Assembly (NCBI GenBank): GCA_017423025.1
Contig: JAFPGC010000027.1
Location: 1 to 64,000, forward strand
Direction: 5' to 3'
Source of the DNA: Bacteroidales bacterium
Lineage (GTDB): Bacteria; Bacteroidota; Bacteroidia; Bacteroidales; UBA932
Length of the DNA stretch: 64,000 bases
How positions within the stretch are numbered: the stretch's first letter is position 1; each line of letters opens with the position of its first letter. The position numbers were made by a program, and so were the translations under genes. The notes under the pieces were generated by a model. It searched no databases. It was given only the letters and a program-made list of their open reading frames with translations, and had not been told where the DNA came from. Positions 48,127-55,178 of this stretch are shown one piece after another.

Positions 48127-48150
48127 GTATACACGCTTTCCAGGCGTGCC
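48127..48150 (-). other. tRNA-Ser(GGA) anticodon-arm fragment, possible attachment-site scar
   Basis: On the minus strand GGCACGCCTGGAAAGCGTG then TATAC forms a 5-bp anticodon stem (CACGC/GCGTG) with the 7-base loop CTGGAAA, i.e. anticodon GGA. It closely matches the corresponding part of E. coli serine tRNA(GGA) as I recall it. The acceptor, D and T arms are absent, so it is not a gene. Some integrases recombine at anticodon arms, which fits its place at the edge of an A+T-richer island. Confidence 0.5.
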
Positions 48151-48436
48151 TTTCCTTTTGAAATACCTTTATAAGTGATTTATTATTAAGTGTTTACGTT
48201 TTTAAAAGTATTATATAATTAAAGTTGCGAGCTATTTGCGAGCTTTTTCTTTCATTTAGCCTAACATCCCGAGTTTGAACGCCTCTTTGCTCACACGCAA
48301 AAATACAACAATTAACAATAAAAATGGTTTGTTCTAAAAATAGTATGGTTTCTTAGAACGGAAAAATTATTCATATAACAGTATTCCATGTCGTTGGTAC
48401 GGAGAAACATGGTTGATGTTAGTATGACAGTGCTAC
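48151..48436. other. Non-coding A+T-rich stretch
   Basis: I see no convincing gene here. It contains TGCGAGCT repeated directly 11 bp apart (from about 48225) and T-rich runs. An open frame beginning at 48388 crosses a GC-rich hairpin element and a terminator and has no protein-like character, so it is not called. Confidence 0.5.
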
Positions 48437-48489
48437 GGAGGAACGAAGTGAATGGGGAGGGGCGAAGCCCCGACCCGGCGAGCGCGGCG
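48437..48489. repeat. GC-rich hairpin repeat-like segment
   Basis: An isolated GC-rich patch in A+T-rich DNA holds the hairpin GGGGCGAAGCCCC (48459-48471). Read in reverse it contains a GCCCCTCCCCATTCA stretch resembling the GCCCCTCCCATTCA part of the core of the element at 35591-35700. No perfect outer arms are visible, so it may be a decayed relative. Confidence 0.4.
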
Positions 48490-48589
48490 TTTTTTGGGTT
48501 ATCCGAAAAATGTGGTTGGATTACTCCTTTCGCTAAAGGGCGAGTTTTAACCTCTTTCTGCAATTTCTGGTTGGAGATAGCCAAAGCAA

Positions 48590-48620
48590 TGCCGCCACCC
48601 CTTCAGAAGAGATGGCGGCA
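48590..48620 (-). terminator. Hairpin downstream of the surface lipoprotein gene
   Basis: TGCCGCCA (48590-48597) and TGGCGGCA (48613-48620) form a perfect 8-bp stem 18 bp past the lipoprotein stop. The T-content after it on the minus strand is modest, so it may be a leaky terminator backed by the strong one at 47978-48012. Confidence 0.5.
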
Positions 48621-48637
48621 AGTTTAGTTGCTATAGG

Positions 48638-50251
48638 TTAAAAAGCGAGGCAGGCACGAACGTGGTCGGGGCCGTTCTCAGTGCTATAGACCCATTCGGC
48701 AAGGACAAACTCCGCGTTGATGTACACGCTGTGGGCGAGGACGCCTGGATTGTGCTCCGACGACGACCAGTAGTAGGCGTTCTCGAGCAAGGTTGTTCCT
48801 CCGGCGGTGGTGATAGTTGTATTCAAGCCAGTGTAACGACCTTCGTCGCCACCATTGGCTTTGAACATCTGCTTCCACTCATCCTGGCTGGGCAGTTTCC
48901 ATGTGCCGTTGGAGAATGCTGGAGTGTGTGCGGCGCAAGTTGTTACGGCCGTACTCCAGTTCATCCAGCCCTCGTCGGCCAATGCGAGTGCCAGACCGTT
49001 GCTGCTACTGACGTAGCAAATCATAGCTACTGGGGTCACACCTGCGGGCAGGCTGCCTACATTATAGTTCTTGCCATCGCTGCCGATAACCTGTCCCTTG
49101 ACCGGGCTGGTAATGGCGAGTGTAACGGGGATCACCGTCACCTCGACGGAGCCGGCAATCTCGCTGTCTACATGGCCATTATCAGCCTGAACATAGTACC
49201 ACACGTAGTAGGTGCCGGGGTTGTAGGTCTGAGCCGTCGGTATTGTGGTGCTGAAGCCATCGGTAGAAGCGGGCTTTGAGTTGCTGTCGGTCACCTTGTA
49301 CATCATCGTTCCGCCCGAAGCCTCGCCTGCGTTGACGAGCGCCGTAGAAGAGAAAGTCACAATATCGCCCGCCGTAGCTGTCGGAGCCGTCGTAACCGTG
49401 GCAGCAGGCTTGGCCCCGCTCCTGGTGATATTATAGATTTTGCCTGATGTGAGCGTTCTGCTGTTGTCCCCTGAGAGGTTGAGAGGCATATTCCAGCCAT
49501 CTATTGTCAGGCTGAGAGATCCAGAAGATATATTCTGAAATAAATATATACCTACGGCAAATGTTGCAGTGCCTGAGGCGTCAGATGTCACTTTTCCGGG
49601 AATAATATTGTATAAATAAGGAGTATAAGAAGAACATACTGCAGACACATTGAAGTCCGTATTGGGCTCCAATTCATTGATAGTGAAGTTGAGGATGCCA
49701 CATGTGGGACTCAGGGCAAAGCCACTGGAATAGGCAGATGCCTGCTCAAAGCTGAACTGCTCTACGGCTGCAGCTTTCGTGAGGGCAAAAGCCTTGTCGC
49801 CATCACGCACCATGTAAGCATTGTAATGCCCTTGACTTGTAACAGATAGAAAGCCATAGGTCTGGTAGCCGTCAGGCAGCAGGGTGGCTAAGCACGACGA
49901 GGCAGCAGTAAACAGCTCATTGGCTGTGCCGGAAAATTCATTTTGGGTATAAATAGTGCCGCTGAATTTTCCGGTAGCAGGAACATAATCCAGCGTGCCG
50001 GCAAACTTTCCGACAGTTGCGTGCGTACCATTCACAAACAGCTTGTCGCCTGAGCTGAAGGTGAGTGTCTTGGTGCCGTCGTTATACGTGGCTTTGGTGG
50101 CATCGTCACCCTCGCGGGTTACGTTCACAGTTACAGGAAAGGAAAAGCCTTTCTTCTCGGTATTTTCTTCGTTAGCAATCTCGCTTTTGTTGCAGGCGGT
50201 GGCGAGCAGCATGGCAAATGCCAGCGCTTTAATGAAAGTATTTGTTTTCAT
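48638..50251 (-). CDS. Fimbrillin-like surface lipoprotein with C-terminal FISUMP-type domain
   Basis: This 537-residue lipoprotein (MKTNTFIKALAFAMLLATAC) has an N-terminal fimbrillin-like beta-sandwich (about 35-270, with TKTLTFSSGDKLFVNG). An Ig-like repeat follows near 285-370 (YNPGTYYVWYYVQADNGHV). The C-terminal FISUMP/DUF1566-type domain has WKLPSQDEWKQMF, YYWSSSE and a terminal VRACLAF. Such proteins are surface adhesins or structural lipoproteins in Bacteroidales. Codon and base use are visibly more A+T-rich than in the flanking operons, supporting acquisition by transfer. Its ATG overlaps the stop of the 43-residue gene upstream by one base, so the two are co-translated. Confidence 0.8.
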   Translation of the reverse strand: MKTNTFIKALAFAMLLATACNKSEIANEENTEKKGFSFPVTVNVTREGDDATKATYNDGTKTLTFSSGDKLFVNGTHATVGKFAGTLDYVPATGKFSGTIYTQNEFSGTANELFTAASSCLATLLPDGYQTYGFLSVTSQGHYNAYMVRDGDKAFALTKAAAVEQFSFEQASAYSSGFALSPTCGILNFTINELEPNTDFNVSAVCSSYTPYLYNIIPGKVTSDASGTATFAVGIYLFQNISSGSLSLTIDGWNMPLNLSGDNSRTLTSGKIYNITRSGAKPAATVTTAPTATAGDIVTFSSTALVNAGEASGGTMMYKVTDSNSKPASTDGFSTTIPTAQTYNPGTYYVWYYVQADNGHVDSEIAGSVEVTVIPVTLAITSPVKGQVIGSDGKNYNVGSLPAGVTPVAMICYVSSSNGLALALADEGWMNWSTAVTTCAAHTPAFSNGTWKLPSQDEWKQMFKANGGDEGRYTGLNTTITTAGGTTLLENAYYWSSSEHNPGVLAHSVYINAEFVLAEWVYSTENGPDHVRACLAF

Positions 50252-50382
50252 TAGATAGTCTCCTCCAAAAAGATTTCATCCATAGTGGCACTAATTTCTC
50301 CGCTGGCGCAGACGACGCCTTCCTGTTTTAATTCCACGGCTGTAAGCGTGGGGGCATCATAAAGTTCTTTGTTTTCTTTCAT
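50251..50382 (-). CDS. 43-residue peptide coupled to the surface lipoprotein
   Basis: ATG at 50382 opens a 43-codon frame starting MKENKELYDAPTLTAVELKQ, continuing EGVVCASGEISATMDE and ending FLEETI. The stop TAA shares its last A with the ATG of the lipoprotein gene (TAATG). The layout (polar start, YDAPTLTAVEL, then VVCASGE) is that of short Bacteroidales peptides which, as I recall, often precede fimbrillin-type lipoproteins. It has no signal peptide. Function is unknown; a conserved single Cys followed by Ala-Ser-Gly suggests processing or modification, by inference. Confidence 0.7.
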   Translation of the reverse strand: MKENKELYDAPTLTAVELKQEGVVCASGEISATMDEIFLEETI

Positions 50383-51051
50383 GATAAGTATTTGATTTGT
50401 ATAAAATTAATTCTATGGTTGGGAGTAATAATCAGGTAAAAGTAGAGAAAACGATACGAAATAACAATAGGGCGGGGGTAAAAATGGAGGCATTTCTTTG
50501 ATTTTGTGCGATTTGAAACATGAACCATGACCGTGAAACTGCAAAAAGTGTCCAAAACATGGTTCGGTGACGATGTGTACGGAGTGTTTAAGCGTGGGTG
50601 GTATAAATCCAACCATACCTTACTTCCAAGCAAAGTGTCTGTCATGAAAAATACAACCTGATATTTCGGATAGCCAAAATTTTAAAAAGAAACCAAAGGG
50701 GACTTTCCAACCAGAAATTTTATTTACCCGTGATTTGGATAGGTCGGCATATTCGTTGTGCACCGATTATTCTTTGATTTGTTTTTCAACAATAAAAACA
50801 AACTTCTTTTTTGTTCACACGATATACTTGTAAACATAATAAATGTATAACATGGAGTGCCTACCCTTCCTCTATACTCTGACAATAGTTATCCGTTTCA
50901 ATCGTAAGATTTATATTTACGGTGAATACTTTTTCTTATCAGTTATCATTAGAAACCAACAAAATCCCCCCTAAAACAACACAACTTTTCCACCGATTGT
51001 ATGATAATATAAAAGCGGGCACTAACTTGCGGTGTATGACAGTGAGGATAG
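50383..51051. other. A+T-rich intergenic region without a recognised gene
   Basis: I see no coding or RNA gene here. It presumably holds the promoter for the peptide/lipoprotein pair, but no clean TAnnTTTG with a -33 box is evident upstream of 50382. A 14-bp stretch at 50706-50719 is the inverse of 48562-48575. Confidence 0.5.
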
Positions 51052-51083
51052 TTTTGATTATCCAAAATAAATCCTTACATTTG
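51052..51083 (+). promoter_or_regulatory. Consensus Bacteroidetes promoter
   Basis: TTTTG (51052-51056), exactly 19 bp of spacer and TACATTTG (51076-51083) match the TTTG/TAnnTTTG consensus. The expected start, near 51089-51090, is only about 25 bp before a strong terminator hairpin. Confidence 0.75.
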
Positions 51084-51089
51084 CCCATG

Positions 51090-51153
51090 AAACAATGTTT
51101 GAGTGAGAACTCCAAACGGGCACCTTTCCTCTAAATGGGTGCCCGTTTTTTTT
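51090..51153 (+). ncRNA. Short terminated RNA (candidate small RNA or attenuated leader)
   Basis: The promoter at 51052 and the terminator at 51114-51153 define a transcript of about 65 nt. A 15-codon frame (MKQCLSENSKRAPFL) spans 51087-51134, but its ATG would lie just before the predicted 5' end. The 5' segment (51086-51112) is also nearly complementary to 51196-51227, around the start of the next small ORF. It is either a small RNA or the attenuated leader of that ORF. Confidence 0.5.
51114..51153 (+). terminator. Strong rho-independent terminator
   Basis: AAACGGGCACC (51114-51124) pairs with GGTGCCCGTTT (51138-51148), loop 13 bases, followed by an unbroken T run to 51153. Of the plus-strand hairpins in the window, it has the clearest stem plus T-tract. 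Confidence 0.88.
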
Positions 51154-51224
51154 ACCCCTAGCCGAGGGGAGTTACTGTATCAAGGAGCCAATAGTTCTTA
51201 CACTCACTCAAAAATATTGTTTTC

Positions 51225-51359
51225 ATGAAAAGAACTTATTGCAAACTTGTTCTCACCTCCATTAGAGTGGACGTAGTGAGATTTGTCAGAGTATGCGCCT
51301 ACACGCGCATCCGAAATGGCAAGATTGAGAGAGTCCGGAGCCACTATCGTAGATATTAG
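51225..51359 (+). CDS. Very basic 44-residue hypothetical protein
   Basis: ATG 51225 to TAG 51357-51359. The peptide begins MKRTYCKLVLTSIRVDVVRF and ends VRVCAYTRIRNGKIERVRSH then YRRY. It is unusually rich in Arg and carries a YTRxRNGKxExVR pattern that I recall from other small Bacteroidales and phage hypothetical proteins. It has no own promoter in view; it lies downstream of the terminated RNA at 51090-51153, so expression may need readthrough. Function is unknown; a nucleic-acid-binding role would be a guess from charge alone. Confidence 0.45.
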   Translation: MKRTYCKLVLTSIRVDVVRFVRVCAYTRIRNGKIERVRSHYRRY

Positions 51360-51483
51360 AGGTGTCGATGCTAGTTGAGCAAGGACTCTAGCCGAAAGGC
51401 GCTATCCCTCTATCCCCTCGGCTTTTTCTCTTTTATTATAGAATTCTGGGCTGGAGGGCACTCGTTAGTATTTGAGAATAAAT

Positions 51484-52035
51484 CTATTCGCAGTAGGCGA
51501 GCAGGGCGGGGGCGATGTGATTTTTTACCTCGGGGAACGTTGGAAGATGTTTCCCAGGGTATTGTTTTGCGCGGCCGGGGTAGAGGCGCTCGAATTCCGG
51601 GCCGCAGTGTACCAGTTCGTCTTCCGTGGCAAAAAGGCCGATGGGGGACTGGGCGGGGAAGCCGGCGTTTTCCAACTGCTCGTAGCGCTGGCAAATCTCT
51701 TCGGTAAGGAGGAAGTTCGTAGCGCCGTTCCGGCGGGGGGAAAGGTATTTCACCGGGCTTTTGAGGGCCCGGAGGAGGTGCGAGATGTGGAGGTCCGGGT
51801 TAATGACGGCGGTGCGGGGGTAACCCAGCTGGAGGGCGAGGAAACCGCCCCAGGAGAGGCCTACGACGAGGTCCGGCTTCTCATCGGCCACCAACTTGCG
51901 TAGCAGCGCTAGCGCCTCGTCTGGGTCAATGGGGAGGTCCGGCGCTAGGACATCGGCCTTCAGGTTGATGCGGAGCATATCGGCCAGCTTGTACGCGCCC
52001 GAGGATGCCAGTCCATGTATGAAGAGGATGCGCAT
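51484..52035 (-). CDS. YqiA-like alpha/beta-hydrolase (UPF0227 esterase)
   Basis: This 183-residue cytoplasmic protein starts MRILFIHGLASSGAYKLADM, giving the oxyanion HG motif. The nucleophile elbow GLSWGG is near residue 59, an acidic FATEDELVHC loop near 137, and the likely catalytic His is in the C-terminal PEVKNHIAP. Size and order fit YqiA-type esterases that act on short acyl esters. It is translationally coupled to the AraC regulator upstream (TGATG overlap), so the regulator and hydrolase are one unit. Removing acetyl groups from imported oligosaccharides is possible but only inferred. Confidence 0.78.
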   Translation of the reverse strand: MRILFIHGLASSGAYKLADMLRINLKADVLAPDLPIDPDEALALLRKLVADEKPDLVVGLSWGGFLALQLGYPRTAVINPDLHISHLLRALKSPVKYLSPRRNGATNFLLTEEICQRYEQLENAGFPAQSPIGLFATEDELVHCGPEFERLYPGRAKQYPGKHLPTFPEVKNHIAPALLAYCE

Positions 52036-52922
52036 CAGCGTTTTTTTCCTTGGGTCATTTCCCGGTACTCCATGGGGGTCATGCCGGTGGTGCGCTTGAA
52101 GGCCGTGAAGAAGTAGTCGTCGTTCTCGTAGCCCATTTCGTAGGCGATTTGCTTGACCGGCTGGGTGGTGTTGGTGAGGGCTTCCTTCACCTGGTTCATG
52201 CGTACCTCCTGGATGTATTTGGCGGGGGAGAATCCGGTGTATTCCTTGAAAATGCGGCGGAAATTGGAGTAGCCCATATAAAGCTGGTCCGCCAGGCTTT
52301 CCGGGGTAATGGTTCGGAACTGGTACGAGATGAGGATTTTGGCGCGGTTGATCTGGTCCGCCACTTCGGAGAAGGCCTCGTTACGGTTGTAGAAACGGGC
52401 CAGGGCCATCAGGTGGCTGACCAGGCCGCCAAGACGCTGCTGGAAGCCGGATTCCTGCCGGGTGGCGGTTTCAATGGCGTCGTTGTAAAGGGCTACGACG
52501 TCACTCTTGAGACCTACGTGCCAGACAGGATCCTTGGGGCTGAAGAAGCCATTGGTCACCCAGGTGTCCATCTGGAAGCCCTTGAAGCCTATCCAGTACT
52601 CCTTCCAGCCGGTTTCAGGGTCAGGCCTGTAGCTGTGCCATTCCCCGGGAAAGAGGAGAAACAGCGTGCCCTGATTTACCGGGACGGGGTGGGGAAGGGA
52701 AGCACTGCGGAAGATGCCCTGCCCCTTGGTGATGTATAGGAGCTGGTATTCGTCCAGGATGCGGCCACGCTCTTCGGAAAACAGATAACGGGAAGGATGG
52801 TCTCCCGGGGGATAGGGTTCTCCCGGCCCTACTTCCTGGAAGCCGACGGAATTGATGGCCGTTCCCCATTGCAAATCGGCCGGGGCGGCTGCCAGGTATT
52901 TCAGATGAAGGGCGTCGTTCAT
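52035..52922 (-). CDS. AraC-family transcriptional regulator
   Basis: This 295-residue protein has an N-terminal cupin-like sensing domain (YQLLYITKGQGIFRSAS near 57, LLFPGEWHSYRPDPETGW near 89) and a C-terminal double helix-turn-helix. The latter is marked by ESLADQLYMGYSNFRRIFKE near 212 and the AraC signature MGYENDDYFFTAFKRTTGMTP near 262. The sensing domain resembles sugar-responsive AraC regulators. It is divergent from the FMN-binding lipoprotein and is the only regulator in the window, so it could control flanking genes or, less certainly, the rhamnose genes. Confidence 0.92.
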   Translation of the reverse strand: MNDALHLKYLAAAPADLQWGTAINSVGFQEVGPGEPYPPGDHPSRYLFSEERGRILDEYQLLYITKGQGIFRSASLPHPVPVNQGTLFLLFPGEWHSYRPDPETGWKEYWIGFKGFQMDTWVTNGFFSPKDPVWHVGLKSDVVALYNDAIETATRQESGFQQRLGGLVSHLMALARFYNRNEAFSEVADQINRAKILISYQFRTITPESLADQLYMGYSNFRRIFKEYTGFSPAKYIQEVRMNQVKEALTNTTQPVKQIAYEMGYENDDYFFTAFKRTTGMTPMEYREMTQGKKR

Positions 52923-52934
52923 ATAAAACGGGGA

Positions 52935-52942
52935 CTAATTTA
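52935..52942 (-). promoter_or_regulatory. Possible -7 box for the AraC regulator
   Basis: On the minus strand TAAATTAG is one base off TAnnTTTG, 12 bp upstream of the regulator ATG. It lies within the 60-bp divergent gap that also holds the plus-strand box at 52956. Confidence 0.35.
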
Positions 52943-52955
52943 ATACATTTTTTTG

Positions 52956-52963
52956 TATCTTTG
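52956..52963 (+). promoter_or_regulatory. -7 box for the FMN-binding lipoprotein
   Basis: TATCTTTG matches TAnnTTTG exactly, 19 bp before the start codon at 52983; a T-rich tract precedes it. An ATG at 52975 leads to only two codons after Met and is not used. Confidence 0.6.
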
Positions 52964-52982
52964 CGCTGCCAAAAATGAAACT

Positions 52983-53390
52983 ATGAAAAAGATTATCCTG
53001 ATTGTTGGAATTCTGGCTGTGTTGGGAGGCACTTTCTTCACCAGCACTTCCTGCGGTACCAACGCCGGAGCCAAGGGCGCCGACACCCTTAAAATCAATA
53101 CTACGGAAATGGGGGCCGATATCATCGGCTTCAACGGAGCCACTCCGCTGGAGATTTCCCTGGTGAAGGGGGTGATTACAGAAATCAAACCCCTGCCCAA
53201 TCAGGAGACCCCCCGTTACTTCCAGATGGTTAAGGACAGCCTGCTGATCCACCTTATTGGTAAAAAGGTGGAGGAGGTCAGGTCCCTTGACCCTGAGGTG
53301 GATGCCGTTTCCGGTGCCACTTATTCTTCGAAAGCCGTTATCCGCAATCTCCAGAGAGCCCTGGAAACCTCTTCCGAAAGCAAGCAATAG
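52983..53390 (+). CDS. FMN-binding-domain lipoprotein (RnfG-like)
   Basis: This 135-residue protein has a signal and lipobox near residue 20 (FFTSTSCGT). The FMN_bind domain follows, with GFNGATPLEISLVKG, GVITEIKPLPNQETPRY and the flavinylation-type motif DAVSGATYSSKAV near 106-118, whose Thr can carry FMN through a phosphodiester in RnfG/NqrC relatives. It is likely a periplasmic, membrane-tethered redox carrier. No Rnf/Nqr partner or ApbE flavin transferase lies nearby, so its electron partner is unknown. The in-frame ATG at 52953 falls within the promoter, so 52983 is chosen. Confidence 0.87.
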   Translation: MKKIILIVGILAVLGGTFFTSTSCGTNAGAKGADTLKINTTEMGADIIGFNGATPLEISLVKGVITEIKPLPNQETPRYFQMVKDSLLIHLIGKKVEEVRSLDPEVDAVSGATYSSKAVIRNLQRALETSSESKQ

Positions 53391-53412
53391 TTACAATTTT
53401 TTTGTAACTTTG
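53390..53412 (+). promoter_or_regulatory. -7 box and palindrome before the esterase gene
   Basis: TAACTTTG (53405-53412) matches TAnnTTTG exactly, 20 bp upstream of the esterase ATG. It is overlapped by the perfect palindrome GTTACAA-TTTTT-TTGTAAC (53390-53408), which also touches the stop codon of the FMN-binding gene. The palindrome could be an operator. Confidence 0.6.
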
Positions 53413-53432
53413 GAGGGAAACAAAGTCTTGAT

Positions 53433-55085
53433 ATGAAAAAGTTTACCCTCCTTCTGGCGTGCCTGCTGTCCCTTTCTGCCTGGGCACAGCCCGGTATGCC
53501 TCCCCAGCCGGAGAATGTAATCCTTCTCCAGCGGGCCTCCTTCAATATTGTCTATGGCGGTCCCACGCGGGCCGAAGGCCGGTCCTACAACTTTACCCCG
53601 GTCTTTTTCATCTATCCCGACGGTAAGCTGGATAAATCTGGCGCAGAAAAGCTTTTGGCCGATATGGACATCCAGCACCTGCTGGACGCCAACTACGGAA
53701 CGGCCATCGTCATCAATCCCACGGGGGACAAGTATGACGCCAAGGCCGATTATGTAGTGTTTGAGCAACTGTTCAATATGTTCCGCGGCCCCGGCAACCT
53801 TAAGGTCGTGGGCCTGGGAACCGGCGCCACCTTTGTGAACCAGGTGATAGCCCCCCAGGCGGGCGGCCAGATAGCCGGTATCCTTTCCGTCGACGGCAAA
53901 GCCGGAAAGAGCGTGGATGCCGCCGGCGTTCCTGCCTATGTGGCCGGAAAGACCGCCGCCAAAGTGGCCAAGCCCTACCAAAAGGCCATTGCCGCCCATG
54001 CCGACGAGCCTCTGCTGAAGGTGGTGGTGAATCCCGCATCGGCCCCTTTGAAAGAGATTTTTGCCGATGCCTGGAAACAGGTGCTGGGATGCAACTACCG
54101 CTACAACAATTACCGGCATACGCACTACGAAGGGGCCAAGTTAGGGGAGTACGGCTCCTATGAACTGGAACCCTATCTGGACTGTGAGGCGCTGGGCATC
54201 AAGCGTTTGATTGTGGAGCAGCCCACCGGCAAGGATACCAGGTGGCTGTGGTATGAGTACTGGCCGGAGGAACTGCTGGCCGGCGCTCCGGAGCATTCCG
54301 TGCCCGTGATGGTGCTCCTGCACGGCAACATGAACGACCCCCGCACCCAGGCGGAGACTTCCGGTTTCATCCAGGTGGCTGCGGAGGACCGTTTCTTTGT
54401 GGTGGAGATGGAGTGGCAGGGAACGCCCAACTACCAGGCTATGGGCCATGACGGCATAGAAACCGTCCTGTACCAGCTCTTTGCCAAGTATCCCCAGCTG
54501 GATCCTTCCCGCGTGTATGCTGAAGGTTTATCGGCCGGTTCCATGACAGCTACCGCCCTGGGCATCAAGAAATCCCATATTTTTGCGGCAGTAGGCGGCC
54601 ACTCCGGCGGCTTGTTTGACAGACCCGCCCCCGGCCCCTTCCCCAGCTTCGGTCCCATTTGGGCAGAGGCTACGCAGAAGCGCGGTGCCGTGGAAATGCC
54701 CTATTGCTCCGTGCTGGGAACGGCCGATAATGTGGTGCCTTATATCAAGCCTGACAATTGGAAAGGCAACGGTTACCTCAATGCCTGGAACGCATACCAG
54801 CAGATGAACGGCATGGAGGTAGTACGGGAGCTGGATTTCTCCGTGGATCCGGTTTTTGCCCAGAAACTGCAGGACCGGGAAACCATAGTTACCAATAAAG
54901 GAGACGGTATTGTGGTGGAAACCGGTCAGTTGTACAAAGGTAACGTGCCGCTCATAAAAATAGTGGCCGTAATGGACTACGGCCACTGGAACTTCCAGCC
55001 TACTGCCCGCATCATGTGGGACTTCTTCAAACATTACCGCAGAGACCCTGAGACTAAGAAACTGATTTATCTGCGTGAAATGTAA
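53433..55085 (+). CDS. Secreted two-domain alpha/beta-hydrolase esterase
   Basis: This 550-residue protein has a cleavable signal (LLACLLSLSAWAQ). The first half (about 25-225) looks like an alpha/beta-hydrolase in which the usual GxSxG is GTGAT, so it is probably inactive. The second half resembles PHB-depolymerase/feruloyl-esterase proteins: VLLHGNMNDPRTQAETSGF near 290, nucleophile elbow EGLSAGSM near 363-370, a GTADNVVPY loop near 430 and DYGHWNFQP near 513 with the likely catalytic His. It should remove acyl esters from glycans or hydroxycinnamates in the periplasm. The gene has its own promoter and ends at a strong shared terminator. Confidence 0.75.
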   Translation: MKKFTLLLACLLSLSAWAQPGMPPQPENVILLQRASFNIVYGGPTRAEGRSYNFTPVFFIYPDGKLDKSGAEKLLADMDIQHLLDANYGTAIVINPTGDKYDAKADYVVFEQLFNMFRGPGNLKVVGLGTGATFVNQVIAPQAGGQIAGILSVDGKAGKSVDAAGVPAYVAGKTAAKVAKPYQKAIAAHADEPLLKVVVNPASAPLKEIFADAWKQVLGCNYRYNNYRHTHYEGAKLGEYGSYELEPYLDCEALGIKRLIVEQPTGKDTRWLWYEYWPEELLAGAPEHSVPVMVLLHGNMNDPRTQAETSGFIQVAAEDRFFVVEMEWQGTPNYQAMGHDGIETVLYQLFAKYPQLDPSRVYAEGLSAGSMTATALGIKKSHIFAAVGGHSGGLFDRPAPGPFPSFGPIWAEATQKRGAVEMPYCSVLGTADNVVPYIKPDNWKGNGYLNAWNAYQQMNGMEVVRELDFSVDPVFAQKLQDRETIVTNKGDGIVVETGQLYKGNVPLIKIVAVMDYGHWNFQPTARIMWDFFKHYRRDPETKKLIYLREM

Positions 55086-55107
55086 GTCGCTTTTACATAG
55101 GTGTTTA

Positions 55108-55149
55108 CAAGAATCCTCCTCTGAATGTTTTTTCAGAGGAGGATTCTTG
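55108..55149. terminator. Bidirectional terminator between convergent genes
   Basis: Perfect 18-bp arms (55108-55125, 55132-55149) with a T-rich 6-base loop lie between the esterase stop (55085) and the GH106 stop (55179). Neither flank has a long T-tract, but the stem is very stable and symmetric, fitting termination from both sides. Confidence 0.7.
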
Positions 55150-55178
55150 CATATTATTAGTTTTCAATTATTTCCATT

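Noticed and set aside
48388..48627. Open frame of 79 codons on the plus strand
   Set aside because: It runs through a GC-rich repeat-like patch and a terminator hairpin and has no protein-like composition or promoter.
51375..51903. Plus-strand open frames opposite the YqiA-like gene
   Set aside because: They overlap a well-supported esterase on the other strand and show no recognisable domains.
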